Assembly (NCBI RefSeq): GCF_000986865.1
Contig: NZ_LAVS01000007.1
Coordinates: 1-64,000, forward strand
Reading direction: 5' to 3'
From: Rheinheimera mesophila
GTDB taxonomy: Bacteria; Pseudomonadota; Gammaproteobacteria; Enterobacterales; Alteromonadaceae
DNA length: 64,000 bases
The notes below the pieces were generated by a model that was not told the DNA's origin, did not search any database, and saw nothing but the letters and a program-made list of their open reading frames with translations. Positions 18,566 to 26,897 of the stretch are shown in pieces (positions within the stretch are counted from its first letter, which is position 1; every line of letters starts with the position of its first letter). The position numbers and the translations under genes are program-made.

Positions 18566-20426
18566 TAGCTTCAAGTTTTGCTACGAGCTGCTCTTTATTC
18601 AACAAAGGCGGCATTTTCCATTCATCCAGATAGTCAAAAAAGTCTACTTTTTGCTCCGCCATCTTTATTTTTATGCGTTCTTTCAGCAATGGAATATCTT
18701 TACTAAAGTCGTCATAGCCCATGAGGCTAACTTTGCCCGATGTAATATGAATTTTGATTAGATCAATATCTGTTAAATCACCATAGAGTTGTAGTGCTGC
18801 CCCCACGTAAACCCGCAATAGAGCAGGTAGTTGCTGTAGGTAATTTTTGTGCAGTACTAATGAATGAGCTTCGTTTAGCTGGCTTGCAGGCAGTTGCTGG
18901 TGAGCATGGAGACAACTTTGTTCTATTAATATTGGCTGTGCGATAGACCTTAGTAACGTTGTCGCTTGCTGTTCAATTACTTTGAATGTACCAAAGAATT
19001 CCCGAACATCGTTTTGGATTCGAACTGGCATGTTTCTGTACTGCTGGCGTTTCTCAAACAGGTTTAATGCAAAATAAACTAATAAGTCCTGTTTACGCTG
19101 CGCAGCTGCGAGCTCTAATTGAGTCGCGTCGAAAATTTGACTTAGCCACCTTTGCAAAACTCGAGCAGAGCCTGCTAGCTGAATAGTTAGTTCTAATTTT
19201 GCATACTCAGTCTCTGCGGGTAAACGACCTAAATCTAAACAACGCAGCCACAATTCATCAAAACTTTGCTGATGCTGAAGGTACAAAGAGCCTAACTGCT
19301 GTTTTTTATCAGTTTTATGAATACGTTCGGGTATAGCAGACCGACGGCGTTGTTTACTACTTAGAAATAGTTGCTCCAGTTCTTTATCTCGGAAGACGAT
19401 AAATACGCCGGGAGCTATTGCTACAGGAAGCTCGTCCAAAGTGCGCTCGATAAAGCCTTTTAGCTCAGCCTGTTGATAGTATTTTTGAAAGGTATTGCGG
19501 CTAGTCAGCACGCCATCTTTAAACGATTTAAAGCGAGCGATAAAATCGTCGTTTGCTAGCATCGCCGATACTACTAACAGCTTTTCACTGAGTTGCCAGG
19601 CATTTAGTAAAGCTTCAATTCGCTCGTCTAGGTCTTCGATTACATTTATGACATAACCTAAATTTACAATATCGGCTGTTTGACATTCGTTATCCGGCCT
19701 GAAATTAGGGTCCCAACCAAAGGCATTCAAACCGCGTTCAAGCAATTCAGTCAAGTCGTCGCCTCTACCGCAGCCATAGTCAAAGAAGCTGTATTCTGAA
19801 ACAAGGAAATCGTTTTTTTCCAATAATTTAAACGGTAAAGATAAGTCCCTGCGCATTAATGCTGTGCGGTAACGATCTACTTTGTGCTGTTCTTCAATAG
19901 GTAACGTAGATTCTCGAAACAAGCGGCCATCGACCAGTACATAGCCTTTTTTAGCTATCAACCTTATCCAGCTATCACGAAAGCCAATTTGATTAACAAA
20001 TTCATATAATCCAGCTTGTTCTGCCTCAATTGTGATGTCCTTATACTCTTTGTACCTAGAATGGTCAGGCGATAACATTAATTCTTTGCGATGCAAAATA
20101 GGCGGATTTTGCTCAATGTCGTAGTGTAGAACTCTGTGGCTTAGCTTAGCCAAATCAATGTTAATACTCTGTTTTAGTTCTGGATAAGGGACATCATAGA
20201 AATTTGGATAATCTAACAGCGCTAACTGAAACTGAGTCTTGGATAGTTTGACTACATTCCATTGCTCGGGGACTATTTTAAGAGCATTAGAAATTGCCGT
20301 GATTACTTTGTGTAGTGGTTTATGAGTTTGTTCCAAGGTGTCTTTATGCAAATAAATCGCTTGGGGTAGTTCTTTCTTGTATGGAAGTTGCAGAACCCAT
20401 TGGCGAAAAATATCAGCAGTCAACAT
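18558..20426 (-). CDS. DNA phosphorothioation-associated putative methyltransferase
   Basis: A 622-residue protein matching the family known as DNA phosphorothioation-associated putative methyltransferase. A Rossmann SAM-binding motif FFDYGCGRGDD sits around residues 214-224. It is followed by an acidic second-strand region (GWDPNF) and a VNLGYVINVIED segment typical of class I methyltransferases. The N-terminal 200 residues and the helical C-terminal 270 residues have no motif I can name. Substrate is unknown; the family occurs in dnd loci. Its start overlaps the upstream M15-like gene by seven bases, and it converges on the small membrane protein gene. Confidence 0.85.
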   Translation of the reverse strand: MLTADIFRQWVLQLPYKKELPQAIYLHKDTLEQTHKPLHKVITAISNALKIVPEQWNVVKLSKTQFQLALLDYPNFYDVPYPELKQSINIDLAKLSHRVLHYDIEQNPPILHRKELMLSPDHSRYKEYKDITIEAEQAGLYEFVNQIGFRDSWIRLIAKKGYVLVDGRLFRESTLPIEEQHKVDRYRTALMRRDLSLPFKLLEKNDFLVSEYSFFDYGCGRGDDLTELLERGLNAFGWDPNFRPDNECQTADIVNLGYVINVIEDLDERIEALLNAWQLSEKLLVVSAMLANDDFIARFKSFKDGVLTSRNTFQKYYQQAELKGFIERTLDELPVAIAPGVFIVFRDKELEQLFLSSKQRRRSAIPERIHKTDKKQQLGSLYLQHQQSFDELWLRCLDLGRLPAETEYAKLELTIQLAGSARVLQRWLSQIFDATQLELAAAQRKQDLLVYFALNLFEKRQQYRNMPVRIQNDVREFFGTFKVIEQQATTLLRSIAQPILIEQSCLHAHQQLPASQLNEAHSLVLHKNYLQQLPALLRVYVGAALQLYGDLTDIDLIKIHITSGKVSLMGYDDFSKDIPLLKERIKIKMAEQKVDFFDYLDEWKMPPLLNKEQLVAKLEATT

Positions 20427-21004
20427 TGCTCAATCCCATGCATAGCTAGTTGCTCCAGCTGAAATATACTAAGTCGTCTGGGGATTACAGAGCCATCATG
20501 TCGTCTATTTACGAAGACGATCTGGCGTTGTGGCTCTCTGTGGTAACTCAGATGAATTGGTTTATCAGCTCCATAGTAATACAGCCGGTCAAAGTGAAGA
20601 TTTTTAGATATCCAAAGCGCTAGAGAAATGCTGCTGAACGAAGGTTGATAGAGGTCCACCGCGGCACCTGAGCGAGAGCAAATAAGTTCACCTTTTGAGT
20701 TTAACTCTGACGCAGAATGCTGATCTAGTTTAGGCGCAATACGAGATCTTTTTTTGCGCTTTAAATGAGTTAATAGCTCATAACCTGCAAATCCGTAGGT
20801 CAACACCGGTTTACCGAACTGCTCACTTATAGGATCAAGTAGCTCTGTTGCTAAACAAACCAGATCTAATTTACTTTGTTCTTGTTGAGGAATATTCAGA
20901 ACTTTTATTTTTTGCCATGTTTCACCGCAATGGCAAATGTCCCGCAGAGTGAATTCGCGACTGATAGGACTGTTAAGCAGCGCCTCAACTGAATTACTGT
21001 TCAT
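20420..21004 (-). CDS. M15-peptidase-fold protein of the PT island
   Basis: A 194-residue protein whose layout resembles the small zinc D,D-carboxypeptidase-like M15 fold. It starts SREFTLRDI, then CHCGE, a helix ending LLDPISEQFGKPVLTYGFAGYELL, then QH, a later AAVDLYQP, and near the end PIHLSYH. His, Asp and His could be the zinc ligands, though the spacing between the first His and the Asp is enlarged by about a dozen residues, so activity is uncertain. There is no signal peptide, which is odd for a cell-wall enzyme. It overlaps the methyltransferase by seven bases and the upstream HTH gene by 11, so the three form one unit. The ATG at 21004 follows a GTG at 21007. Function in the island is unknown. 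Confidence 0.65.
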   Translation of the reverse strand: MNSNSVEALLNSPISREFTLRDICHCGETWQKIKVLNIPQQEQSKLDLVCLATELLDPISEQFGKPVLTYGFAGYELLTHLKRKKRSRIAPKLDQHSASELNSKGELICSRSGAAVDLYQPSFSSISLALWISKNLHFDRLYYYGADKPIHLSYHREPQRQIVFVNRRHDGSVIPRRLSIFQLEQLAMHGIEQC

Positions 21005-21161
21005 CACTTTTATCGCTGAGAATTTTGACTGGTAATTGATAAAAATATGAGTTGCCTACTTTCTTAAACTTCATACTGCCAGCTTGCCGCATATGCATAA
21101 GTTGGCAGCCGCTGATTTTCAGGAGCTTACGAATCTCGTTACTTGAGTACCAATTATTCAT
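20994..21161 (-). CDS. Small excisionase/MerR-like helix-turn-helix protein (55 aa)
   Basis: A 55-residue reading frame beginning ATG at 21161 and ending TAA at 20994, found by reading the gap. The translation opens MNNWYSSNEIRKLLKIS, continues through QLMHMRQAGSMKFKKVGNSY and ends SDEQ. This fits the winged-helix HTH pattern of excisionase/MerR-type domains: an aromatic-Ser-Xaa-Xaa-Glu start, a Leu-rich helix, an Arg-Xaa-Ala-Gly turn and a Lys-Val-Gly-Asn wing. Its stop overlaps the next gene by 11 bases, which argues for a real gene and translational coupling. Only a weak GAG lies upstream of the start. It could regulate the three-gene operon or guide the methyltransferase to DNA (inference). 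Confidence 0.65.
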   Translation of the reverse strand: MNNWYSSNEIRKLLKISGCQLMHMRQAGSMKFKKVGNSYFYQLPVKILSDKSDEQ

Positions 21162-21554
21162 ATCTCATTTGCGTGAGTGGGAATTTATATCCAACAAAGC
21201 TAAAGCAGATTGATGCAGTAAGTCAAAGATAGTTTTACTTTGTAATCAAATCAAAAAAATACTGAGCAAGTTGAAAAGAATAGATAAGAGGTTCTGTATT
21301 CGTCACAAATCGACTTAAGACTAATTTCAGTTCGCTAATCGCTCAAAGCAAACTTTCATCATATGATTATAAGAACTGAAAATGGCCTGCAAAATCTCAT
21401 TTATCAGGTTATGTTTCGCAGAACATCCGAATCAGCATGATGGAACTGCCGTAGTAAAGCACATGCTGTAGTGTCAGCTATCCTCAGTCACAGACTGGGC
21501 ATGCTGAATAGAAAAGCGGATACAAAACTCTGTAGCCGCTTTCAACTAGCTAGT
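21162..21554. other. Gene-free stretch at the right edge of the PT island
   Basis: About 390 bases, A+T-rich near the HTH gene and more balanced toward the GNAT gene. It should hold the promoter of the leftward HTH/M15/methyltransferase operon. I see no tRNA, no convincing terminator and no integrase remnant. An 11-base string (AAACTTTCATC) recurs near 22340, which may be chance. This is the likely right boundary of the island. Confidence 0.4.
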
Positions 21555-22028
21555 TCATTTTGTCAGCGATTTCCAGAACACCACTTTATCGTCACCGATA
21601 TCGTAGAATTCAGGGATGACTGCAACTTGCTGGTAGCCACACTGAGGATAAAAAGCCCGTGTCAGTTGATACTCAGGCATACCTGAGGTTTCTACCAGTA
21701 GCACCCTGGCGGTCAGGCTGCGTAGTTTAGCTTCAACAAAGGCCATTAACTGAGCACCAATACCTTGTCCCTGATGTGTTTTCAGTACAGCGATTAAAAG
21801 TAGATTCCAAGTCCCGGCTGTCATACGCTCAGGAGCGCAAAACGCTACGGCTAACAGTTGATCGTCAGCCTGAACCACAAACCAAAGTTCCTCAGACTTC
21901 TTGTTGAAGTAACCTGAAGTCATCTCATCCAGATACTCGGATGGAAACATCTGATTGTTATCAACAATGTGCTTTACTGCAGTTAAATCTGACTTTTTCA
22001 TTTCACGAATAAATGTAATAGTTTTCAA
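21555..22028 (-). CDS. GNAT-family N-acetyltransferase
   Basis: A 157-residue single-domain GNAT acetyltransferase. The acetyl-CoA binding motif A is visible as HQGQGIGAQLM, preceded by a beta strand (WNLLLIAVL) and followed by VLLVETSG and the CGYQQV region typical of the fold. The substrate cannot be told from the sequence; small molecules or amino groups of proteins are both possible. It is a monocistronic leftward gene just outside the PT island, with gene-free sequence on both sides. A start at the internal Met10 is an alternative. Confidence 0.85.
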   Translation of the reverse strand: MKTITFIREMKKSDLTAVKHIVDNNQMFPSEYLDEMTSGYFNKKSEELWFVVQADDQLLAVAFCAPERMTAGTWNLLLIAVLKTHQGQGIGAQLMAFVEAKLRSLTARVLLVETSGMPEYQLTRAFYPQCGYQQVAVIPEFYDIGDDKVVFWKSLTK

Positions 22029-22364
22029 CTTTCATATTCTCGTTTTTTAGGCAATAAAAATACTCTCTAAAACAACTAATGTTTTAAAGGGCGAGAGAAG
22101 CAGCAACTGAAGTTGCTGTTAGTTGATTACAATCTTGTTCAAAAAAGTACCAAAGTTAAGTGAAATGGCTGCCGCATTCCGACAGCATTAACGATACTAA
22201 GTCTTTATGGAGTTTGATTCAATAAAACCTTTGCTGCTGAATTTGATTCCGGCCTTATCTACTTAGCTAAGGCTAAGGTTCAAACTCCGTACTCTGCCGT
22301 TTTATCGACCTAAAGGTGCTGCTCCTGCTACACTCTTGGAAACTTTCATCCAAAGATCTATCTG
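22029..22364. other. Gene-free stretch between GNAT and GGDEF genes
   Basis: About 336 bases separating two divergent genes, so both promoters should lie here. A perfect short hairpin, CAGCAACT-GA-AGTTGCTG, is at 22101-22118. A wider inverted repeat, GGAGTTTGA/TCAAACTCC, spans about 22209-22289. Neither is followed by a T-run, so they are not ordinary terminators. No riboswitch consensus was recognised. Confidence 0.35.
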
Positions 22365-24383
22365 ATGGTAACAATTGCAGTAAAAACAATACTTTTGCTT
22401 GGTTCGTTACTGGCTTGTGCGCTGTGCTCTGTCGCGGCTACTGAGAGCACTGAGGTGACGGAAGCTCAGCTAAAGCAGCAACCTAAGTATCCTGATGATT
22501 TTTACGACAGGCCTTACGCTGAGCGTATTGCCTGGTTGCAACAGCAACTGGTGCAGGCCTCCGATGCTGCGCGGCGTTATCAGTTAGGCAGCAGCCTTGG
22601 ATTTCAGCATTTTTCTGCCTACGCCAATGAGCCATTACGGCAGGCTTGCGCCCAAACCCCACCTCAGGCTTTTGATTTGGATTACCGATTTATTTGCACT
22701 TCGGCCAATGGTCTGGATTACGACAGCAATATGCGTGATTTGATGGCTTTATACGATGATGCCATAGCCGCCGCCAACATAGATTTGGCGACGCAGGTGT
22801 TGTCTGGTATGGCCTGGAAGCAATCTGAGCATGGGGATATTGCCAGTGCATTTCGCAGTTACGAGGTGGCCTTGTCTTTGGCTAACCAGGCCAGTCCTGA
22901 AGCTTTAAATGATGTGATGTTAAATACTGCTGCTTTATATGTCATGCACGGCGATCAGAGGTATGTTGAAAAAGGTGTGCAGTTACAGAAAGAGGCTATT
23001 GGGCGGTTGGAGCAGTTAGTTCAGCAAAAATCTAATGCGATGGATTTAGACTATGCCAGCCAGATCATTGGTTTAACTCAGCATAATGTTGGCGTGGCTT
23101 ATGCGCTGCATTTATTGGATTATCAGCAGGCGCTGGACTGGTTTGGCAAAGTGAAGCCTGAGCATACCGAGGTATGGCGTTCTGCGTTGGTATTTTCTGC
23201 TTTGTCTGCGGCTGAACTAGGTCAAAAAGATAAGGCTGCAGACTTTGTTACTAAGGCCGCATCGGCAACAAACAGCAGCGAAATTAACTCAGATTATCTG
23301 GATTGTTACCTGCAGTTGGTACAGATGAAAACGGGCCAGGGTGGCGAGTTAAAGCGGTGTCAGCAGGTTGATGCGCAAGCGCCTCTGGAAGTGCGGCTGG
23401 ATATTTATAAACGATTGGCGGCCATGTCAGAGCCGGAGTGGCGTTTGCTGGGGCTGGAAAAGCTGCATGGCTTATTTATCAGCAGATTAGAATCGCAACT
23501 GAAACAAAGTTCGTCCCAGGCCGCGTCGCACACCGAGTTAAATCGGTTAGAGCTGGAGTCTGATCTTAAAACTGAACTGTTGGAAACAGAGCTGTCACTG
23601 AAACAAGCCGAGCAGGAAAAACGCCAGAGCCAAACCCTGCTTATTGTGGCCATTATGCTGATTTTAGTACTGGTGATCCTGGCGGTGGTGATCCAACTGA
23701 GGCAAAAACGCAGATTGGCGCAGCAGTATAAATTATTGAGTGTACGGGACGGTTTAACCGGCTTGCACAACAGGCGTTACTTTGAACAAAACATTGAGCG
23801 CGAGTTGAATTATGTCCGGCGGTGCCAGCAGCAGGGACGGTCAACCACTCTGGCTTTTTTTCTGTTTGATATCGACTTTTTCAAGAAAATCAACGACCTG
23901 TATGGGCATCATGCAGGGGATGAAGTGCTGATTGAATTCTCTAAACGCATTACTACAGTGATCCGCGATACAGATTTATTGATCCGCTGGGGAGGGGAGG
24001 AGTTTTTAGTTGTGGCGCGCACCGATCAGGCCACAGACCCACATCAAATCGCTGAGCGGATCCGGCAAGTCATTTGTCAGCAGCCTTTTGTGGTGACCTC
24101 TGAACTACAGCTTGATGTCAGTTGCACTATAGGGGTGTCCGTATATCCTTGCGTCGGACCAGAGCAACGGCTGCTGGACTGGGGTACTTTAGTGCAACTG
24201 GCCGATGCGGCTTTGTATCTGGGTAAACAAAAACAGCGGAATTGTTGGGTTTGCGTTGATTCTATTGCAGCCTCTGTCCAGATAGCCGACGTACTGCAGC
24301 AAGGACTGGAGAGGTCTGCACAGTTGCAGCACATTCACCTGACCAGTCAGTTTAAGCTGACTACAGCGTCGGAAAGAGCCTGA
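22365..24383 (+). CDS. Membrane TPR-GGDEF diguanylate cyclase
   Basis: A 672-residue predicted diguanylate cyclase. A signal-like hydrophobic start covers residues 5-25. A long periplasmic helical region with TPR-like repeats, including a YEVALSLANQA helix, runs to about 380. A coiled coil rich in Glu and Gln precedes a single strong membrane segment at about 425-442, and a GGDEF domain ends the protein. The signature is GGEEF, with the RxxD inhibitory motif (RDTD) in place. A signal reaching the periplasmic TPR region would control cytoplasmic cyclic di-GMP synthesis. The ligand is unknown. This is the second cyclase in the window. Confidence 0.9.
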   Translation: MVTIAVKTILLLGSLLACALCSVAATESTEVTEAQLKQQPKYPDDFYDRPYAERIAWLQQQLVQASDAARRYQLGSSLGFQHFSAYANEPLRQACAQTPPQAFDLDYRFICTSANGLDYDSNMRDLMALYDDAIAAANIDLATQVLSGMAWKQSEHGDIASAFRSYEVALSLANQASPEALNDVMLNTAALYVMHGDQRYVEKGVQLQKEAIGRLEQLVQQKSNAMDLDYASQIIGLTQHNVGVAYALHLLDYQQALDWFGKVKPEHTEVWRSALVFSALSAAELGQKDKAADFVTKAASATNSSEINSDYLDCYLQLVQMKTGQGGELKRCQQVDAQAPLEVRLDIYKRLAAMSEPEWRLLGLEKLHGLFISRLESQLKQSSSQAASHTELNRLELESDLKTELLETELSLKQAEQEKRQSQTLLIVAIMLILVLVILAVVIQLRQKRRLAQQYKLLSVRDGLTGLHNRRYFEQNIERELNYVRRCQQQGRSTTLAFFLFDIDFFKKINDLYGHHAGDEVLIEFSKRITTVIRDTDLLIRWGGEEFLVVARTDQATDPHQIAERIRQVICQQPFVVTSELQLDVSCTIGVSVYPCVGPEQRLLDWGTLVQLADAALYLGKQKQRNCWVCVDSIAASVQIADVLQQGLERSAQLQHIHLTSQFKLTTASERA

Positions 24384-24514
24384 GGTTCAGGCTCTTGCGC
24401 ACTGCCGCGAGCAGATCCGGAAAAAATCTCTATCCGGCTGATTTTTCTGGTAAACCTTTTCCGGCGAATTGGCGTAAACTAAGGCCACTTAGCCGGAACA
24501 GTACTGGATCTGCG

Positions 24515-25600
24515 ATGCGTTATATCAATAGCCCGAACTACGACCACAAGCAAAACGACAAAATTGGGATTTTACTGACCAACTTAGGCACGCCTGATGA
24601 GCCCACACCCAAAGCGCTGAAGCGTTATCTGAAGCAGTTTTTATCAGACCCTCGCGTCGTGGAAGTACCGCGGTTATTGTGGTGGCTGATTTTAAACTGC
24701 GTGATTTTGCAAATCCGGCCCCGTCGTTCGGCTAAAGCTTATGCCACTGTCTTTACTGACCGAGGTTCGCCGTTGCTGTTTAATACGCAAGCGCAAAGCG
24801 ACGCCATAGCTGCACAGCTCCAACAGCAAGGTATGCAGAATCTGGTAGTGGATTTTGCAATGCGTTATGGCAACCCAAGTTTTGATACTGTGCTGGATAA
24901 GATGTTTGCCCAGGGTGTGCGGAAGTTATTGGTGTTGCCTTTGTATCCACAGTATTCGGGCTCTACTTCAGCTTCAACCTTTGATGAGCTGGCCGCTAAC
25001 TTTATGCGTAGGCGCTGGTTGCCCGATTTACGTTTTATCTCGCATTACCCCGACTATGCGCCTTTTATCCGCGCTGCAGCAGACAAAATCCGCCAGCACT
25101 GGCAACAACATGGCCAGGCCGACAAGCTGATGTTGTCTTATCACGGTATTCCAAAGCGCTATTTACTCAATGGCGACCCGTATCACTGTGAATGCTACAA
25201 AACCTCGCGTTTGATAGCTGAAGAGTTAGGGCTGAGCAAAGATCAGTACCTCACTACGTTCCAATCACGTTTTGGCCGCGAAGAATGGCTCAAACCCTAC
25301 ACCGATGAAACCTTAAAGGCGTTGCCTGGTCAGGGGGTGAAAAGCGTTCAGGTATTTTGCCCCGGCTTCGCTGCCGATTGCCTTGAAACTATTGAAGAAA
25401 TTGGCGAAGAAAATAAAGAGTATTTCCTGCACGCCGGTGGTGAGCGTTATGAGTACATCACAGCACTGAATGCTGAACCTGCGCATATCGATGCCTTATG
25501 TCAGCTGATTAAAGACAATTTGCACGGCTGGCAAGTTGAGGTTGACGCACAGCGTGCAGTGCGGGCAGAGGCCTTACGGGTAGAGAAGTACCCGGGCTAA
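24515..25600 (+). CDS. hemH: Ferrochelatase HemH
   Basis: A 361-residue ferrochelatase, which inserts ferrous iron into protoporphyrin IX in the last step of haem synthesis. It shows the opening GILLTNLGTPD, the SYHGIP segment with the catalytic His, and the CPGFAADCLETIEEI block with the conserved Glu residues. The protein should be cytoplasmic or membrane-associated. The ATG at 24515 matches the usual family length; the open frame extends back to 24395 but that part looks non-homologous. It stands alone between the cyclase gene and the HxlR regulator. Confidence 0.94.
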   Translation: MRYINSPNYDHKQNDKIGILLTNLGTPDEPTPKALKRYLKQFLSDPRVVEVPRLLWWLILNCVILQIRPRRSAKAYATVFTDRGSPLLFNTQAQSDAIAAQLQQQGMQNLVVDFAMRYGNPSFDTVLDKMFAQGVRKLLVLPLYPQYSGSTSASTFDELAANFMRRRWLPDLRFISHYPDYAPFIRAAADKIRQHWQQHGQADKLMLSYHGIPKRYLLNGDPYHCECYKTSRLIAEELGLSKDQYLTTFQSRFGREEWLKPYTDETLKALPGQGVKSVQVFCPGFAADCLETIEEIGEENKEYFLHAGGERYEYITALNAEPAHIDALCQLIKDNLHGWQVEVDAQRAVRAEALRVEKYPG

Positions 25601-25810
25601 TACAGGTAGATGAACTCTACCGAGCTGGTTATGGTGTTGCAGTTGAATGCACTGCTGACCATCTCAGCTCAAAATAGCCCCGAAGCGGGTCAATACCAGC
25701 AGTAGTGATGGAGCTGGTTCAACTCACTTTGGGCTTCGGCGAAGTTGTGCGGCCAATCCGCTGCATAGCTTTTTCACGCTCACCACTGAGCCTGTTTCTC
25801 GTTGATACGC

Positions 25811-26164
25811 CTATTCGATGTAGCCTTTGTCCTTTAATTTATAGCCAACATGAACGATCGCATCTAAGGCTGGGATTAACTCCTGGCCTAATTCCGTCAG
25901 TTGATATTCAACAGAGGGCGGTGATGTTGGTAAAACATTCCTGACTATTACTCCACGCTCTGTCAATTCTGTTAAACGTGCAGACAGTACTTTTGCAGAG
26001 ATTGGCGGAATATCTATTCTCAACTCATTAAATCTTCTGGGACCAGATCGCAGGCTCCAAATGACATTAGGAGCCCAGGCTCCGGAAATCACAGACATAC
26101 ACTCAGTTAAAAGGCATGTTTGTGGAGGTTTTGGACTCTTATTTAAGCGAACTTTAAGTGACAT
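25811..26164 (-). CDS. HxlR-family transcriptional regulator
   Basis: A 117-residue winged-helix regulator of the HxlR family: the C-M-S-V-I-S-G-A-W-A start of the domain, then RRFNELRIDIPPISAKVLSARL (recognition helix) and the wing ending YQLTELG. Cys17 or Cys22 near the N-terminus sits where redox-sensing Cys residues occur in relatives such as HypR and YodB. It is divergent from a glutathione S-transferase gene, which it probably controls, perhaps in response to electrophiles or oxidants (inference). Confidence 0.9.
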   Translation of the reverse strand: MSLKVRLNKSPKPPQTCLLTECMSVISGAWAPNVIWSLRSGPRRFNELRIDIPPISAKVLSARLTELTERGVIVRNVLPTSPPSVEYQLTELGQELIPALDAIVHVGYKLKDKGYIE

Positions 26165-26184
26165 TGGCGTAAGTAGGTTTCTCT

Positions 26185-26224
26185 AAGGTAACCCAATTCT
26201 AGCATTCAATTGTAGGTAACTACT
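26185..26224. promoter_or_regulatory. Possible HxlR operator between the regulator and GST genes
   Basis: In the divergent promoter region the 7-mer AGGTAAC occurs twice, at 26186-26192 and 26214-26220. The second copy sits inside the imperfect palindrome GTAGGTAACTAC, ending at 26223. HxlR-type regulators bind short inverted repeats of this sort. The assignment rests on position and repetition only. Confidence 0.35.
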
Positions 26225-26282
26225 AGTAATCATGTTTCTTGTGGATATCATTGTAAGCGCACTAACCACTAGGAGACTAAGA

Positions 26283-26897
26283 GTGAAACTTTATTACAAA
26301 CCAGGCGCATGCTCTATGGCATCGCACATCACCTTAATTGAGATTGGCATCCCTCACACACTTGAGTTAACCGACACTGTGACTGGGTTAACCGAAACCG
26401 GACAGTATTACCGGGATATCAATCCAAACGGTTACGTTCCAGCCCTGGAGCTGGCACCAGGTCAGGTGTTGACTGAAAATCCGGCAATACTTGAATATCT
26501 GGCGGAGTTAGCACCAGCCCGGGCGTTGATTCCTTCGACTATGTTGGACAAGGCCAGGCTAAGAGAAGCTTTAGCCTTTTTAGCCTCTGAGTTACATAAA
26601 GCCTTTAGCCCTTTTTTTCAGCACACAGAGCTTACAGCCTCTGAACGTGCATCTGCAGAGCTTAAATTAGCGAAAAGATTAGACACACTCGAGCAGCGGT
26701 TAGCGGGTAATGGCCCTTATTTATTAGGGACTACCTTATCTGTTGCAGACTTTTATGGCTTTGTGATCCTGAACTGGACGCAATTTATACAATTCTCACT
26801 GCAGCCATGGCCTGCTGTTCACAAATTCTGGCAATTGTTAGGAACACATCCAAGTGTGTTGCTTGCTATGCAAAAAGAAGGGCTGACAGGCGGTTAA
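26283..26897 (+). CDS. Glutathione S-transferase family protein
   Basis: A 204-residue GST with an N-terminal thioredoxin-like domain and a helical C-terminal domain. The start KLYYKPGACSMASH carries the Cys/Ser residues that contact glutathione in beta-class enzymes, and LTENPAILEYLA is the conserved glutathione-binding segment. The GTG at 26283 is chosen because AGGAG lies seven bases upstream. The stop overlaps the next ATG (TAATG), giving translational coupling. Likely role: detoxification of electrophiles under HxlR control. Confidence 0.9.
   Translation: MKLYYKPGACSMASHITLIEIGIPHTLELTDTVTGLTETGQYYRDINPNGYVPALELAPGQVLTENPAILEYLAELAPARALIPSTMLDKARLREALAFLASELHKAFSPFFQHTELTASERASAELKLAKRLDTLEQRLAGNGPYLLGTTLSVADFYGFVILNWTQFIQFSLQPWPAVHKFWQLLGTHPSVLLAMQKEGLTGG

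Larger units (their letters stand above)
1969..21161. other. DNA phosphorothioation defence island (dpt, dnd and accessory genes)
   Basis: A contiguous 19-kb block of PT modification and restriction genes: dptFGH plus a DUF262 gene (+), dndBCDE (-), dndA plus a membrane protein (+), and HTH/M15-like/methyltransferase (-). The transcription units meet tail to tail at 11651/11664 and 18558/18565. Genes inside units overlap or nearly touch. By eye the block is richer in A+T than the division cluster later in the window. I found no integrase, IS or convincing direct-repeat ends, so the mode of acquisition is unknown. Confidence 0.85.

Noticed and set aside
21471-21686. 71-codon + strand frame at the right island edge
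   Set aside because: Its second half is antisense to the GNAT gene and it shows no recognisable motif or ribosome site.
22101-22118. Short perfect hairpin between the GNAT and GGDEF genes as a terminator
   Set aside because: There is no T-run on either strand and neither neighbouring gene ends there.
21350-22351. AAACTTTCATC repeated near 21350 and 22340 as island attachment sites
   Set aside because: Only 11 A+T-rich bases match, no integrase is present, and the enclosed segment is just the GNAT gene, so this is probably chance.
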